From: Mycolicibacterium sp. P9-64
Lineage (GTDB): Bacteria > Actinomycetota > Actinomycetes > Mycobacteriales > Mycobacteriaceae
NCBI RefSeq assembly: GCF_008329605.1
Contig: NZ_NPKO01000013.1
Location: 62,001 to 126,000, forward strand
Length of the DNA: 64,000 nt
Reading direction: 5' to 3'
The notes under the pieces were generated by a model. The model saw only the letters and a program-made list of their open reading frames with translations, was not told where the DNA came from and ran no database searches. This document shows positions 8,025-16,433 of this stretch, piece after piece. The position numbers and the translations under genes are program-made. Within the stretch, counting starts at the first letter, position 1. Every line of letters starts with the position of its first letter.

Positions 8025-8948
8025 GTGATAGTAGGAATACAGGGCCGTCGAGTGCGCTCACACCGCTGGTGTGAAGCTGCAGTGGTCGCCATGTCCGGCA
8101 CGCTCGTGTTGTCGGGCTGTACCACGAACACCGACACCACAGGCCCGACGACGCAGACGACCGCGGCAGCGGCCGCCAAAGTCGACGACATCGCCAACAC
8201 GGTTCCCGATGACATCAAGGCCTCTGGCAAGCTGATCGTCGGGGTCAACGTCCCCTTCACGCCGAACGAATACAAGGATTCCAGCGGCAAGATAGTCGGC
8301 TTCGACATCGACCTGATGAATGCGATCGCTTCTACCCTCGGTCTGACGGCCGATTACCGTGAATCGGACTTCTCCAAGATCATTCCCGCGATCCAGGGCG
8401 GCACCTTCAACGTCGGCGCATCCTCATTCACGGACACCAAGGAACGCGAACGGACCGTCGACTTCGTCACGTACTTCACGGCGGGCCTGCTGTGGGCCAA
8501 ACCCAAGGGCTCAGACATCGATCCAAATAACGCGTGCGGCAAGAAGGTCGCGGTTCAAGCCACGACGCAGGCAGAGGTCGACGAGCTACCCGCCAAGAAC
8601 AAGGCGTGCGCTGACGCCGGAAAGCCGCCGATCGACATCGTCAAATTCGACGGGCAGGACCAAGCCACGAACGCCGTCGTCCTCGGACAGGCCGACGCGA
8701 TGTCGGCAGACTCTCCGGCGACGCTGTATGCGATCAAGCAGAGCAACGGCAAGCTCGAGCAGGCCGGGGAAATCTTCGGGGCGGCACCGTACGGTTGGCC
8801 CGTCACGAAAGGGTCACCGCTTGCGGCGTCGCTGAAAACGGCCCTTGAGCACCTGATCGAGACTGGCGACTACAAGACGATTGCGTCCAATTGGGGCGTC
8901 GAGGCGGGCATGATCGACAAACCCGTGATCAACGGCGCGGCCAGCTGA
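8025..8948 (+). CDS. ABC transporter 1 substrate-binding lipoprotein (polar amino acid type)
   Basis: A family-3 solute-binding protein of 307 residues. The GTG at 8025 is chosen because GAAGAAGAG lies just upstream and it opens a short basic region before a hydrophobic segment and lipobox LSGC (Cys32), so the mature protein is lipid-anchored outside the membrane. Binding-domain motifs follow: GKLIVGVNVPFTPNEY, GFDIDLMNAIASTLGL and IIPAIQGGTFNVGASSFTDT. It begins an SBP-permease-ATPase cassette. Family members bind glutamine, arginine, histidine or opines; the ligand here is unknown, possibly the guanidino or N-acyl compound of block 1. A GTG at 8052 is an alternative start. Confidence 0.85.
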   Translation: MIVGIQGRRVRSHRWCEAAVVAMSGTLVLSGCTTNTDTTGPTTQTTAAAAAKVDDIANTVPDDIKASGKLIVGVNVPFTPNEYKDSSGKIVGFDIDLMNAIASTLGLTADYRESDFSKIIPAIQGGTFNVGASSFTDTKERERTVDFVTYFTAGLLWAKPKGSDIDPNNACGKKVAVQATTQAEVDELPAKNKACADAGKPPIDIVKFDGQDQATNAVVLGQADAMSADSPATLYAIKQSNGKLEQAGEIFGAAPYGWPVTKGSPLAASLKTALEHLIETGDYKTIASNWGVEAGMIDKPVINGAAS

Positions 8949-8963
8949 TGAACAGATTCTCCT

Positions 8964-9893
8964 ATGAGCGTTGATGTTTCGTCGCCGCCCAAGACCCCCG
9001 CCGTCATCGATGCCGTTCCCTTGCGGCATCCGTGGCGGTGGGTGGCGGCGATCGTCGTCGTCGTCCTCGTTGTGCTGTTCCTCTATGGCGCGGCTACGAA
9101 CGAGGCGTACGGCTGGAGCACCTTGGGCAAGTACATCCTCGACCAACGAATCGTCTCAGGTGTGGTGGTCACCCTCGAGCTGACCGTGCTTTCGATGATC
9201 CTGGCGATCGTCCTGGCCGTGCTTCTGGCGGTCATGCGACTCTCGCCGAACCCGGTGTTTCGCGCGGTCTCGTGGGTGTATCTGTGGATCTTCCGCGGCA
9301 CGCCTGTGTACGTGCAATTGGTGTTCTGGGGGTTGTTCCCGACGATCTACAGGAACATTCAGCTGGGTGTCCCTTTCGGGCCGACGTTCTTCACATTGGA
9401 CATCCAGGATCTTTCCCTCTACTTCATGTTGGCAGTCATCGGACTCGGGCTCAACGAGGCCGCCTACCTCGCGGAGATCATCAGGGCGGGCATCGGCTCA
9501 GTCGCCGAGGGCCAGTCGGAGGCGTCCATCGCGCTCGGCATGTCCTGGTTGATGACGATGCGGCGCACCGTGTTGCCGCAAGCGATGCGAGTCATCATCC
9601 CGCCGACCGGCAACGAGTTCATCGGCCAACTCAAGACCACGTCGTTGGTGGCCGCGGTACCGTTCACGTTCGACCTGTTCGGGCGTCAGCGCGACATCTC
9701 GGCGGTGCTTTTCCAGCCGATCCCGCTGCTGCTGGTCGCGGCGGCGTGGTACCTGCTCATCACCAGCGTCCTGATGGTGGGCCAGTTCTATCTGGAGCGC
9801 TACTTCTCCCGAGGTGCCTCCCGCAAGCTAACTGCCAAACAGCTCGGCGCACTGGCCGATGCGCAGACCCTTGGAGAGGTCGGGCATACATGA
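8964..9893 (+). CDS. ABC transporter 1 permease (HisM/GlnP type)
   Basis: A 309-residue membrane protein with a hydrophobic N-terminal segment (about 28-48), further segments from about residue 65, and the permease EAA loop near LGLNEAAYLAEIIRAGIGSV. These are typical of polar amino acid transporters. It starts 15 bases after the binding-protein stop, and its TGA overlaps the ATPase ATG (ATGA at 9890-9893). One permease gene implies a homodimer. The N-terminal cytoplasmic tail and the extra first segment are slightly longer than in HisM/GlnP of enterobacteria, as is common in actinobacteria. Confidence 0.88.
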   Translation: MSVDVSSPPKTPAVIDAVPLRHPWRWVAAIVVVVLVVLFLYGAATNEAYGWSTLGKYILDQRIVSGVVVTLELTVLSMILAIVLAVLLAVMRLSPNPVFRAVSWVYLWIFRGTPVYVQLVFWGLFPTIYRNIQLGVPFGPTFFTLDIQDLSLYFMLAVIGLGLNEAAYLAEIIRAGIGSVAEGQSEASIALGMSWLMTMRRTVLPQAMRVIIPPTGNEFIGQLKTTSLVAAVPFTFDLFGRQRDISAVLFQPIPLLLVAAAWYLLITSVLMVGQFYLERYFSRGASRKLTAKQLGALADAQTLGEVGHT

Positions 9894-10672
9894 GCACGAC
9901 GGACGCGATGATCACGCCGATCGTCAAGGCCGAAGGCGTCTGTAAGAACTTCGGCGCACTCAAGGTCCTCAAAGGTGTCACGTTGGAGGTCGGGCGCGGT
10001 CAGGTATTGGTCTTGGTAGGTCCGTCCGGATCCGGCAAGTCGACTTTCCTCCGCTGCATCAATCACCTCGAGCAGGTCAACGGGGGACGACTCTACGTCG
10101 ACGGACAGTTGATCGGCTACCGCCAGCGCGGTGACAAATTGCACGAGATGCCGCCGCGGGAAGCCGCGAGGCAACGGCGTGACATCGGAATGGTGTTCCA
10201 GCACTTCAACTTGTTCCCGCACCGCACCGTGCTCGCCAACATCATCGAGGCGCCCATGCAGGTCAAGCGCGTCAAAAAGGCCGCGGCCGTCGAGCGGGCG
10301 AAGGATCTGCTGGGACAAGTCGGCTTGTCGGACAAGGCAACTGCGTACCCCGCGCAGCTGTCCGGCGGTCAGCAGCAGCGGGTCGCGATTGCGCGTGCGC
10401 TGGCGATGGATCCCAAGTTGATGTTGTTCGACGAGCCGACCTCGGCATTGGACCCAGAGTTGGTAGGGGAGGTGCTGGGGGTCATGAAGAAGCTCGCCGG
10501 CGAGGGCATGACAATGGTTGTGGTGACCCATGAAATGGGGTTCGCCCGTGAGGTTGCCGACAAATTGGTGTTCATGGACGCCGGCGTGATCGTCGAGAGT
10601 GGTAGTCCGCGCGAGGTTCTGGGCAAACCGCAACACGAACGGACGACGGCATTCCTGTCCAAGGTGATGTAG
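9890..10672 (+). CDS. ABC transporter 1 ATP-binding protein
   Basis: A 260-residue nucleotide-binding protein: Walker A GPSGSGKST, Q-loop at VFQHFNLFPH, signature LSGGQQQR, Walker B LMLFDEPTSALD and switch histidine in VVVTHEM. This is the GlnQ/HisP pattern. The ATG at 9890 overlaps the permease stop; the reading frame is open further upstream but that is shadow sequence inside the permease gene. It powers import through the preceding permease. It is closely related to the ATPase at 14275-15042, indicating the two cassettes are paralogous. Confidence 0.92.
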   Translation: MSTTDAMITPIVKAEGVCKNFGALKVLKGVTLEVGRGQVLVLVGPSGSGKSTFLRCINHLEQVNGGRLYVDGQLIGYRQRGDKLHEMPPREAARQRRDIGMVFQHFNLFPHRTVLANIIEAPMQVKRVKKAAAVERAKDLLGQVGLSDKATAYPAQLSGGQQQRVAIARALAMDPKLMLFDEPTSALDPELVGEVLGVMKKLAGEGMTMVVVTHEMGFAREVADKLVFMDAGVIVESGSPREVLGKPQHERTTAFLSKVM

Positions 10673-10800
10673 GAAGGCATGCCGCTGGCGACAGGTCACC
10701 AATCGTGGCAGCGGAACCCTTCTGTTGGCTCACGCGCGTTCAAGTGTTCGCGCCGTGTGCGTAGTTCCACGTCCACGAGTGTCGGCAGCGGCCAGCTTGG

Positions 10801-10866
10801 CTGCCGACAGACTATTGTTAGCAGAGTGCAATGTGCGTATGGTGTGGTACGGCTGGGCTGCTGACC
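10801..10866 (+). repeat. Diverged second copy of the 1854-1919 operator region
   Basis: Aligned base for base with 1854-1919, about four fifths of positions agree, including GACAGACTATTGTTAGCAG and GTATGGTGTGG. The partial palindrome CCGACAG (10804-10810) and the TATTGTTAGCAG half (10813-10824) are kept. With the ureohydrolase fragment that follows, it is the remains of a duplicated operator-M20-ureohydrolase segment from which about 1.9 kb has been lost. Confidence 0.7.
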
Positions 10867-10903
10867 TGGAATCTTTCCTGAGCGGACCGTGTAGCCGGCG
10901 TTA

Positions 10904-11024
10904 CGGGGGCGCTCAGTTCAATCCGTCCGCTGCGATCCATGGGCGAAACGCGGGCTTTCAAACAGCATCATGGACGACTACGTAGAACCCGGGCGAGCCG
11001 AATTCGTTGAACGACTGAAGTCGG
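10904..11024 (+). pseudogene. Fragment of a duplicated ureohydrolase gene
   Basis: This stretch matches 3784-3904 of the intact ureohydrolase gene: CAGTTCAATCCGTCCG, GACGCGGGCTTTCA (here AACGCGGGCTTTCA), TGGACGACTACG, GGGCGAGCCGAA and GAACGACTGAAG are shared. One base is missing near 10961, shifting the frame, and similarity stops near 11024. It corresponds to about 40 residues, so no function is possible. It lies just before the GntR gene, whose promoter appears to have been assembled from this debris. Confidence 0.75.
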
Positions 11025-11047
11025 TTAATCTCGGTAGACAAAGATTA

Positions 11048-11063
11048 CTGTCAACTGTCAACC
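11048..11063 (+). promoter_or_regulatory. Direct repeat before the GntR gene, possible autoregulatory site
   Basis: CTGTCAA is repeated in tandem (CTGTCAACTGTCAACC, 11048-11063), 15 bases before the GntR ATG. It resembles the CTGTCGACA core seen at 1854 and 1966. The position over the start region suits repression of the regulator's own gene. Confidence 0.4.
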
Positions 11064-11077
11064 TTTTGGGGAGTGTC

Positions 11078-11788
11078 ATGGCCACACCGGCGGGCCGCTT
11101 GCAGCCAGCGCCGCGGAGTCGGCTCGCCGACGTGGTCTACGACCAAATCCGCGACGGCGTGATTCAGGGCTTGCTGCCGCTGGGTTCACGGCTCATCGAG
11201 ACTCAGCTGGCGTCCGATCTCGGTGTGAGTCGTGGACCGATACGTCTGGCCATACAGCGGTTAATCGAAGAGGGCCTCGTCGTCGAACGTCCGCACCAGG
11301 GGGCGGTGGTCCGGGAGTTTGCTGCCGCAGATCTCGTGGATTTGTACAACGTACGGTTGGGCATCGAGACCGTCGCGATCCGCCTCGCTACCCGCATTCG
11401 AATGGACGTCGAACCCCTTCGTGCCCAGGTGGCACTCATGGACGCGGGCGCCGAAGCCGGCGACGCCGTCGCGGTTCTCCGGCACGAGGTCGAGTTTCAC
11501 CTCGCACTCTGCGAGGGGTGCGGTAACCGATTGTTGGCGAACATGTTCCGCGGACTCGAGGGGCAACTCTTGATGGCGCTGACACAGGACGATGTCGTCC
11601 ACGAGGACCTGCGGGAGGCCGGTGAGATTCACCGGGTGCTCATCGCCGCCATCGAATCGGGCGATGAGTACGCCGCGGCCGAAGCGCTCCAACAAGACGT
11701 GCTCTCAGCCGTCAACCTCACGATAAGCCGCCTGGGGGGAGATCCAGGCTCGCTCCTGCCTCGAACGACTTACCGCAGCGCCGATTAG
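11078..11788 (+). CDS. GntR-family regulator, FCD subfamily
   Basis: A 236-residue protein with a winged helix-turn-helix at about residues 12-75 (VVYDQIRDGVIQGLLPLGSR and LASDLGVSRGPIRLAIQRLI) and an all-helical FCD ligand-binding domain from about residue 85, including likely metal or ligand histidines (LRHEVEFHLAL, EIHRVL). FCD regulators usually bind organic acids or amino-acid-derived effectors and repress catabolic genes. The ATG at 11078 has GGGGAG at good spacing; earlier in-frame starts lie in the ureohydrolase debris. It sits between the two ABC cassettes, and similar operator-like motifs precede both cassettes, its own gene and the 1.9 kb divergent pair. Confidence 0.88.
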   Translation: MATPAGRLQPAPRSRLADVVYDQIRDGVIQGLLPLGSRLIETQLASDLGVSRGPIRLAIQRLIEEGLVVERPHQGAVVREFAAADLVDLYNVRLGIETVAIRLATRIRMDVEPLRAQVALMDAGAEAGDAVAVLRHEVEFHLALCEGCGNRLLANMFRGLEGQLLMALTQDDVVHEDLREAGEIHRVLIAAIESGDEYAAAEALQQDVLSAVNLTISRLGGDPGSLLPRTTYRSAD

Positions 11789-12260
11789 GGGCGGCGTCCG
11801 AGGGGCCGGCCTGGCGATGGCGCGGGACCGACTGGTGCGTTTGCGGGCTGCATCCGAGCGCGCAAGACACCCGGAACGAGGCGGCATCGCCACGGCCCGG
11901 CGCATCGTCACTTAGTGCGCAACTCGGTCTCCGGGTTTGCTGGACTGGGCAACACGGACATCGCCGCTTACATGATGAGCGACGTAGTCCGTGCAGCAGC
12001 AGTTGACGAAAGCGCGAGCTACTGCTGCTCGATATTGGCTGTCGCACACGGGCCGCTCTCGCCCGGGTTTTCTCGGTTTGACCGGTAGGGGCTGTGCGCT
12101 CACCGCCCGGTCTCGGGCGACCGCCGGGTAGTAGTCATCGATCCGTCGACTATGGCGACCTCAGGTGACGAACCGTTTGAGCGACTGGACATCGATGTAA
12201 GTCAGCTCGCACGCAACGCTGGACGGCCCTTCCTGTTGACAGCCTGCGTGACTTGCGTCA
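11789..12260. other. Intergenic stretch before ABC transporter 2; no gene seen
   Basis: No reading frame with recognisable protein character was found on either strand. There is no clear terminator hairpin after the GntR gene. The last bases lead into the operator-like region at 12261. Confidence 0.45.
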
Positions 12261-12302
12261 TATTGCTAACAGACAACGGTCGACAGAAATCAGTTAACAA
12301 TG
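12261..12302 (+). promoter_or_regulatory. Operator-like motifs before ABC transporter 2
   Basis: TATTGCTAACAG (12261-12272), GGTCGACAG (12278-12286) and CAGTTAACAATG (12291-12302) occur in sequence. TGCTAACAG and CAGTTAACA form an imperfect inverted repeat, and GTCGACAG matches the palindrome at 1854. All three elements recur before the other block 1 units. The binding-protein start is at 12432, leaving a leader of about 130 bases. Confidence 0.5.
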
Positions 12303-12431
12303 CGGAAACACCGCGCCAAAGTACGAGAGAACGCTTCGTACCGTCCCGGGCCAGGAGCAGTCAGGCCGGGTTGCTCGTGCGCTCCGAGTCACACCGAATG
12401 GTCAGCTATGCCAACAGATCCGAGGAGTTTG

Positions 12432-13340
12432 ATGTATTTACGCTTCGCTCGCCCTTCGCTGAGCCGCACGGTCGCATTAGCTCTCACGTGCATCACGCTG
12501 GTGGCGTGCGGCGGCGTCGACACGGGGGCTTCCTCATCCTCAGAGCTTCCGGTCGCGCAGGCGGATCCAACGTTAAATGCCAAGTTGCCGGACAAAATTC
12601 GTGAGGCAGGGGTGATCACGGTGGCGCTCGACGTCGCATACCCTCCGATGGAGTACTTCGACACCGATGGCAAGACGATGATCGGCCTCGACCTCGACTT
12701 CGGCAGGGCGGTCGCACAGGTCCTCGGGGTCGAAATTGAGTTCACCAACTTGGCCTTCCCGTCGATCCTGACCTCACTGCAGGGCAACCGATTCGACATG
12801 ACCATCACGGCGATCACCGATACCCCGGAGCGTCGCGATGTGGTCACCTTCGTCGACTACCTGTCGACGAGTGGGAACGTCCTCGTGGCTAAGGGCAATC
12901 CGAAGGGCATTGCCGATTTCACCACATTGTGTGGGCGCCCGGTCGGGGTGCAAGCCGGGACGACCCAGCTCGCCGACGCCGAACGGCGGCAGGCTGCCTG
13001 TGCCGCCGCAGGAAAACCCCCGATCACCCTTTCAACTTTTCAGACCAACGACGCGGCCAACCTCGCGTTGTCATCCGGGCGGGTCGACGCGGTCTACTCC
13101 CAGTCAATCGTGAATACGTACGTGATGGCCCAAGCGCCCACGACGTACGAAGTCGTGGGCGAGGAGTTGAACAAGACTCCGATCGGCATTGCCATCATGA
13201 AGGACAAGACGCGACTCATCGAAGCCGTCCAGGGCGCGGTCCAAAAGCTGATGGATGATGGGATCTACGCGAAGATTCTCGCGAAATGGCACCTCGAATC
13301 CAGAGCCATCCCTACCGCAACGATAAACGGCGGGCAGTGA
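12432..13340 (+). CDS. ABC transporter 2 substrate-binding lipoprotein
   Basis: A family-3 solute-binding protein of 302 residues. The ATG at 12432 is chosen because GAGGAG lies 6-7 bases upstream and gives a short signal peptide with lipobox LVAC (Cys26). Binding motifs: GVITVALDVAYPPMEYFD, MIGLDLDFGRAVAQVLGVEI and ILTSLQGNRFDMTITAITDT. It shares the overall layout, including the CAAAGKPP-type region, with the binding protein at 8025, but the sequences differ enough that the ligands may too. Its TGA overlaps the permease ATG. In-frame starts at 12300 and 12408 lack ribosome sites. Confidence 0.87.
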   Translation: MYLRFARPSLSRTVALALTCITLVACGGVDTGASSSSELPVAQADPTLNAKLPDKIREAGVITVALDVAYPPMEYFDTDGKTMIGLDLDFGRAVAQVLGVEIEFTNLAFPSILTSLQGNRFDMTITAITDTPERRDVVTFVDYLSTSGNVLVAKGNPKGIADFTTLCGRPVGVQAGTTQLADAERRQAACAAAGKPPITLSTFQTNDAANLALSSGRVDAVYSQSIVNTYVMAQAPTTYEVVGEELNKTPIGIAIMKDKTRLIEAVQGAVQKLMDDGIYAKILAKWHLESRAIPTATINGGQ

Positions 13341-14278
13341 TGTCGACGTCCGCATCAATCGGCGAACAGTTGACCACGCAGGGGGCGGGCTCCCCGCTCA
13401 CGTCACGGAACGTGCTGCCGGTGCGGCGACCGGGGCGATGGATCGCGACGGCGATCATCGCGCTCGCCGCCCTGGGAGTGATCAACGCACTCGTCACCAA
13501 CCCCAACATCCAGTGGGGCGTCGTGGCGCACTACTTCACGAGCCCGAACGTCCTCATCGGGTTGGTTCGGACGGTGCAGCTCACCGTGATTGCGATGGCC
13601 ATCGGCGTCGTGCTCGGCGTGGCCATCGCGGTGATGAAGCTGTCGCAGAACCCACTCGTCTCCGGGGCGGCCGCGTCATATGTGTGGTTCTTCCGCGGAA
13701 CCCCGCTCCTGGTTCAGATCGTATTTTGGTACAACCTGGCAGCACTGTTCCCCACGGTGTCGATCGGGATCCCGTTCGGTCCGACGTTTGCCTCCGCGAA
13801 TTCCAACGAGCTGATCACGCCGTTCCTGGCTGCCATCCTGGCGCTGGGTCTGAACGAGGCGGCCTATCTCTCAGAAATCGTGCGGAGCGGCCTGCTGGCC
13901 GTCGACCCAGGACAAACCGAAGCGGCCCAGGCGTTGGGCATGTCCCAGGGCAAGGTGCTACGCAGAATCATTCTGCCGCAGGCGATGCGAGTCATCGTGC
14001 CCCCTGTCGGCAACGAGACCATCTCGATGCTAAAGCTGACGTCTCTGGTCAGCGTCATCTCGCTACCCGAGCTTCTGTACTCCGTGCAGGTCGTCTATCA
14101 AGCCACCTACCAAGTCATTCCATTGCTCTTGGTGGCGAGCATCTGGTATCTCATCGTGACCACGATCCTGTCGATCGGGCAGCGGTATCTCGAACGCTAC
14201 TACGGCCGTGGATTCGGAGTCGCCACCGCCAACACACCACGCCGCAAAGCGGCGCAAGCAAAGGCGAGCGGCGCATGA
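13340..14278 (+). CDS. ABC transporter 2 permease (HisM/GlnP type)
   Basis: A 312-residue inner-membrane permease with a hydrophobic N-terminal segment (about 37-57) and the EAA region around LGLNEAAYLSEIVRSGLLAV. FFRGTPLLVQIVFWYNLAAL and IILPQAMRVIVPPVGNE are typical of polar amino acid permeases. TGATG coupling joins it to the binding-protein gene and ATGA coupling to the ATPase. It is a clear paralogue of the permease at 8964-9893, including FFRGTP/IFRGTP and PQAMRVI motifs. Confidence 0.88.
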   Translation: MSTSASIGEQLTTQGAGSPLTSRNVLPVRRPGRWIATAIIALAALGVINALVTNPNIQWGVVAHYFTSPNVLIGLVRTVQLTVIAMAIGVVLGVAIAVMKLSQNPLVSGAAASYVWFFRGTPLLVQIVFWYNLAALFPTVSIGIPFGPTFASANSNELITPFLAAILALGLNEAAYLSEIVRSGLLAVDPGQTEAAQALGMSQGKVLRRIILPQAMRVIVPPVGNETISMLKLTSLVSVISLPELLYSVQVVYQATYQVIPLLLVASIWYLIVTTILSIGQRYLERYYGRGFGVATANTPRRKAAQAKASGA

Positions 14279-15042
14279 GCCAACCACTGGTACGAGCGAC
14301 CGACGTACGGAAGTCGTTCGGCGACAACGCAGTTCTCAAAGGCATCAACTTGGAGGTCGCGGTCGGCGAGGTCATGTGCATTATCGGCCCCTCCGGATCT
14401 GGCAAATCGACCTTCCTGCGCTGCATCAACCACCTCGAAAAGATCGACGGCGGCGAGATCGACGTGGACGGCCATCTCGTCGGGTACCGCCGCCACAGGA
14501 GCGGCGCACTCCAGGAACTGCGGGAGCGCGATCTGTGTGCGAGGCGCGCCAATATCGGCATGGTATTCCAGCGCTTCAATCTCTTCCCCCACAAGACGGC
14601 TGTGCAAAACGTCGCCGAGGGGCCGATCGCGGTAAAGGGCGTTGCGAAGAAGAAAGCCTACGAGCGTGCGGGCGAGTTACTTGATCTCGTCGGACTTGCA
14701 GATCGACGCGAGCACTACCCCGCTCAGCTCTCAGGAGGCCAACAACAGCGAGTGGCGATCGCGCGCGCCCTGGCCATGGAACCTCAGCTCATGCTCTTCG
14801 ACGAGCCAACATCGGCGTTAGACCCCGAACTCGTCGACGAGGTACTCGACGTGATGAAGAATCTTGCGGCAAGCGGCATCACGATGATTGTGGTGACCCA
14901 TGAGATTGGCTTCGGCCGTGAAGTTGCCGACTCGATGGTCTTCATGGACGACGGGATGGTGGCCGAGCGTGGCACGCCAGTCGAACTACTCGACAGTCCC
15001 AAACACGAGCGCACCCGCTCATTCCTGTCGAAGGTGCGGTAG
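14275..15042 (+). CDS. ABC transporter 2 ATP-binding protein
   Basis: A 255-residue ATPase with Walker A GPSGSGKST, Q-loop VFQRFNLFPH, signature LSGGQQQR, Walker B LMLFDEPTSALD and switch His in IVVTHEIG. It is much like the ATPase at 9890-10672, even in the RCINHLE segment and the LVGYR/LIGYR loop, so the cassettes arose by duplication or parallel acquisition of close relatives. Its TAG overlaps the possible GTG start of the following oxidase, putting all four genes in one transcript. Confidence 0.92.
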   Translation: MSQPLVRATDVRKSFGDNAVLKGINLEVAVGEVMCIIGPSGSGKSTFLRCINHLEKIDGGEIDVDGHLVGYRRHRSGALQELRERDLCARRANIGMVFQRFNLFPHKTAVQNVAEGPIAVKGVAKKKAYERAGELLDLVGLADRREHYPAQLSGGQQQRVAIARALAMEPQLMLFDEPTSALDPELVDEVLDVMKNLAASGITMIVVTHEIGFGREVADSMVFMDDGMVAERGTPVELLDSPKHERTRSFLSKVR

Positions 15043-16433
15043 TGCACGCGCACGCCGCCGCCCACATGAGCGAGGCTCTGCTGGATGACTTGGAGACGTG
15101 CGTGACCGACGGTCGGGTGATCCGTTCGGTTGATGCCATGGAACCCTACCGCCGTGACATGTGCACCCTGGTGGAACCGGGAATGCCAGCAGCCGTCGTG
15201 GTCGCCGGCTCCACCGACGACGTGAGTCGAACCCTTGCGTGGGCGCATCGCCACGCTGTCGCCGTCGTTCCGCGCGCAGCGGGAACTGGTCTTGCGGGGG
15301 GCGCAGCGGCGCAGAACGACTGCGTCGTGCTATCGCTCACCGGACTGAACCACATCGAGATCGATGCGGACGACCGGCTCGCCACTGTCGGCCCAGGGGT
15401 GATAAACGCCGACCTGAGCAGGGCAGCCGCACCGTTTGGCCTGTTCTACGCTCCAGACCCGGGCAGCTATGAACTCTCCACGATTGGCGGCAACATCGCG
15501 ACGAACGCCGGGGGCCTGCGCTGCGTGAAGTATGGCGTGACTCGCCACGCGGTGCTGGGTCTCGAAGTGGTGTTGGCTGACGGTACCGTCTTGCATACGG
15601 GCGGACGCATGGTCAAAGATGTTGCCGGCTACGACCTCACCGGACTTTTCGTCGGTTCGGAGGGAACGCTCGGCGTCATCACATCCGCGACAGTGCGGTT
15701 GACTCCGCTGCCAGCTGAGAGGCCAGCCACCGTCGTCGCTCAGTTCAAGACCGTTGACCAAGCGACCGCTGCCGTCGTCGCTGTGTCCCGGTCGCGGGTA
15801 ACCCCCAGCATGTTGGAGTTCCTCGATAAGGCCACCACCAATGCCATCGAGGACTGCCGAAGTCACGGTCTCGACCGCGACGCCGAAGCGCTGTTGCTCT
15901 GCCAACTCGACGGAGCCGGAGCCGACAGTGCCAGCGCACATGTCGAGCGGCTCTTCATCGACGCTGGTGCCATTGAAACGGCCCGCAGTACCGACCCCGA
16001 CGAGGGCGACATGTTGTGGTCAGCCCGACGTCTCGCGCACGTCGCGGTGGAGGCACTCGGCGCGAACATCGTCGAGGATGTCGGGGTCAGCCCCTCACGT
16101 CTCGGGGAGTTGCTCCGAGCCATCGATGCCATCGCGGTCACATACGATGTCCTAATCGCAACCGTCGGCCACGCCGGCGACGGAAACATGCACCCGTGCA
16201 TCATTTTCGACCCACTCAATGACGACGAACGTGACCGAGCGTATGCCGCGGCCGAGGAAGTCTGCAGGCAGGCGATTCGGCTCGGGGGCACAATCACCGG
16301 TGAACACGGGATCGGCCAGTTCAAGCGGGCATGGCTACGCCATCAACTCGGACCCGACGAAATGCGCGCGAACCACGCGATCAAGTCCGCGCTCGACCCT
16401 CGGGGAATACTCAATCCCGGGCGGGCCCTGTAA
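15042..16433 (+). CDS. FAD-linked oxidase / dehydrogenase (GlcD type)
   Basis: About 463 residues. The N-terminal PCMH-type FAD domain shows VPRAAGTGLAGGAAAQ, STIGGNIATNAGGLRCVKYG and VGSEGTLGVIT. The C-terminal FAD-oxidase domain ends with GHAGDGNMHP, GGTITGEHGIGQFKR and LDPRGILNPGRAL, the conserved glycolate oxidase/D-lactate dehydrogenase tail. Such enzymes oxidise 2-hydroxy acids to 2-keto acids. The frame can start at the GTG overlapping the ATPase stop (15042) or at ATG 15066, which fits homologues slightly better. Co-transcription with transporter 2 suggests it oxidises the imported compound or its product. Confidence 0.85.
   Translation: MHAHAAAHMSEALLDDLETCVTDGRVIRSVDAMEPYRRDMCTLVEPGMPAAVVVAGSTDDVSRTLAWAHRHAVAVVPRAAGTGLAGGAAAQNDCVVLSLTGLNHIEIDADDRLATVGPGVINADLSRAAAPFGLFYAPDPGSYELSTIGGNIATNAGGLRCVKYGVTRHAVLGLEVVLADGTVLHTGGRMVKDVAGYDLTGLFVGSEGTLGVITSATVRLTPLPAERPATVVAQFKTVDQATAAVVAVSRSRVTPSMLEFLDKATTNAIEDCRSHGLDRDAEALLLCQLDGAGADSASAHVERLFIDAGAIETARSTDPDEGDMLWSARRLAHVAVEALGANIVEDVGVSPSRLGELLRAIDAIAVTYDVLIATVGHAGDGNMHPCIIFDPLNDDERDRAYAAAEEVCRQAIRLGGTITGEHGIGQFKRAWLRHQLGPDEMRANHAIKSALDPRGILNPGRAL

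Noticed and set aside
9032..9889. Long open frame continuous with ATPase 1
   Set aside because: It is the third-frame shadow of the permease gene; the ATPase begins at the ATGA overlap at 9890.
13438..14274. Long open frame continuous with ATPase 2
   Set aside because: Arginine- and glycine-rich shadow of permease 2; the real start is ATG 14275.
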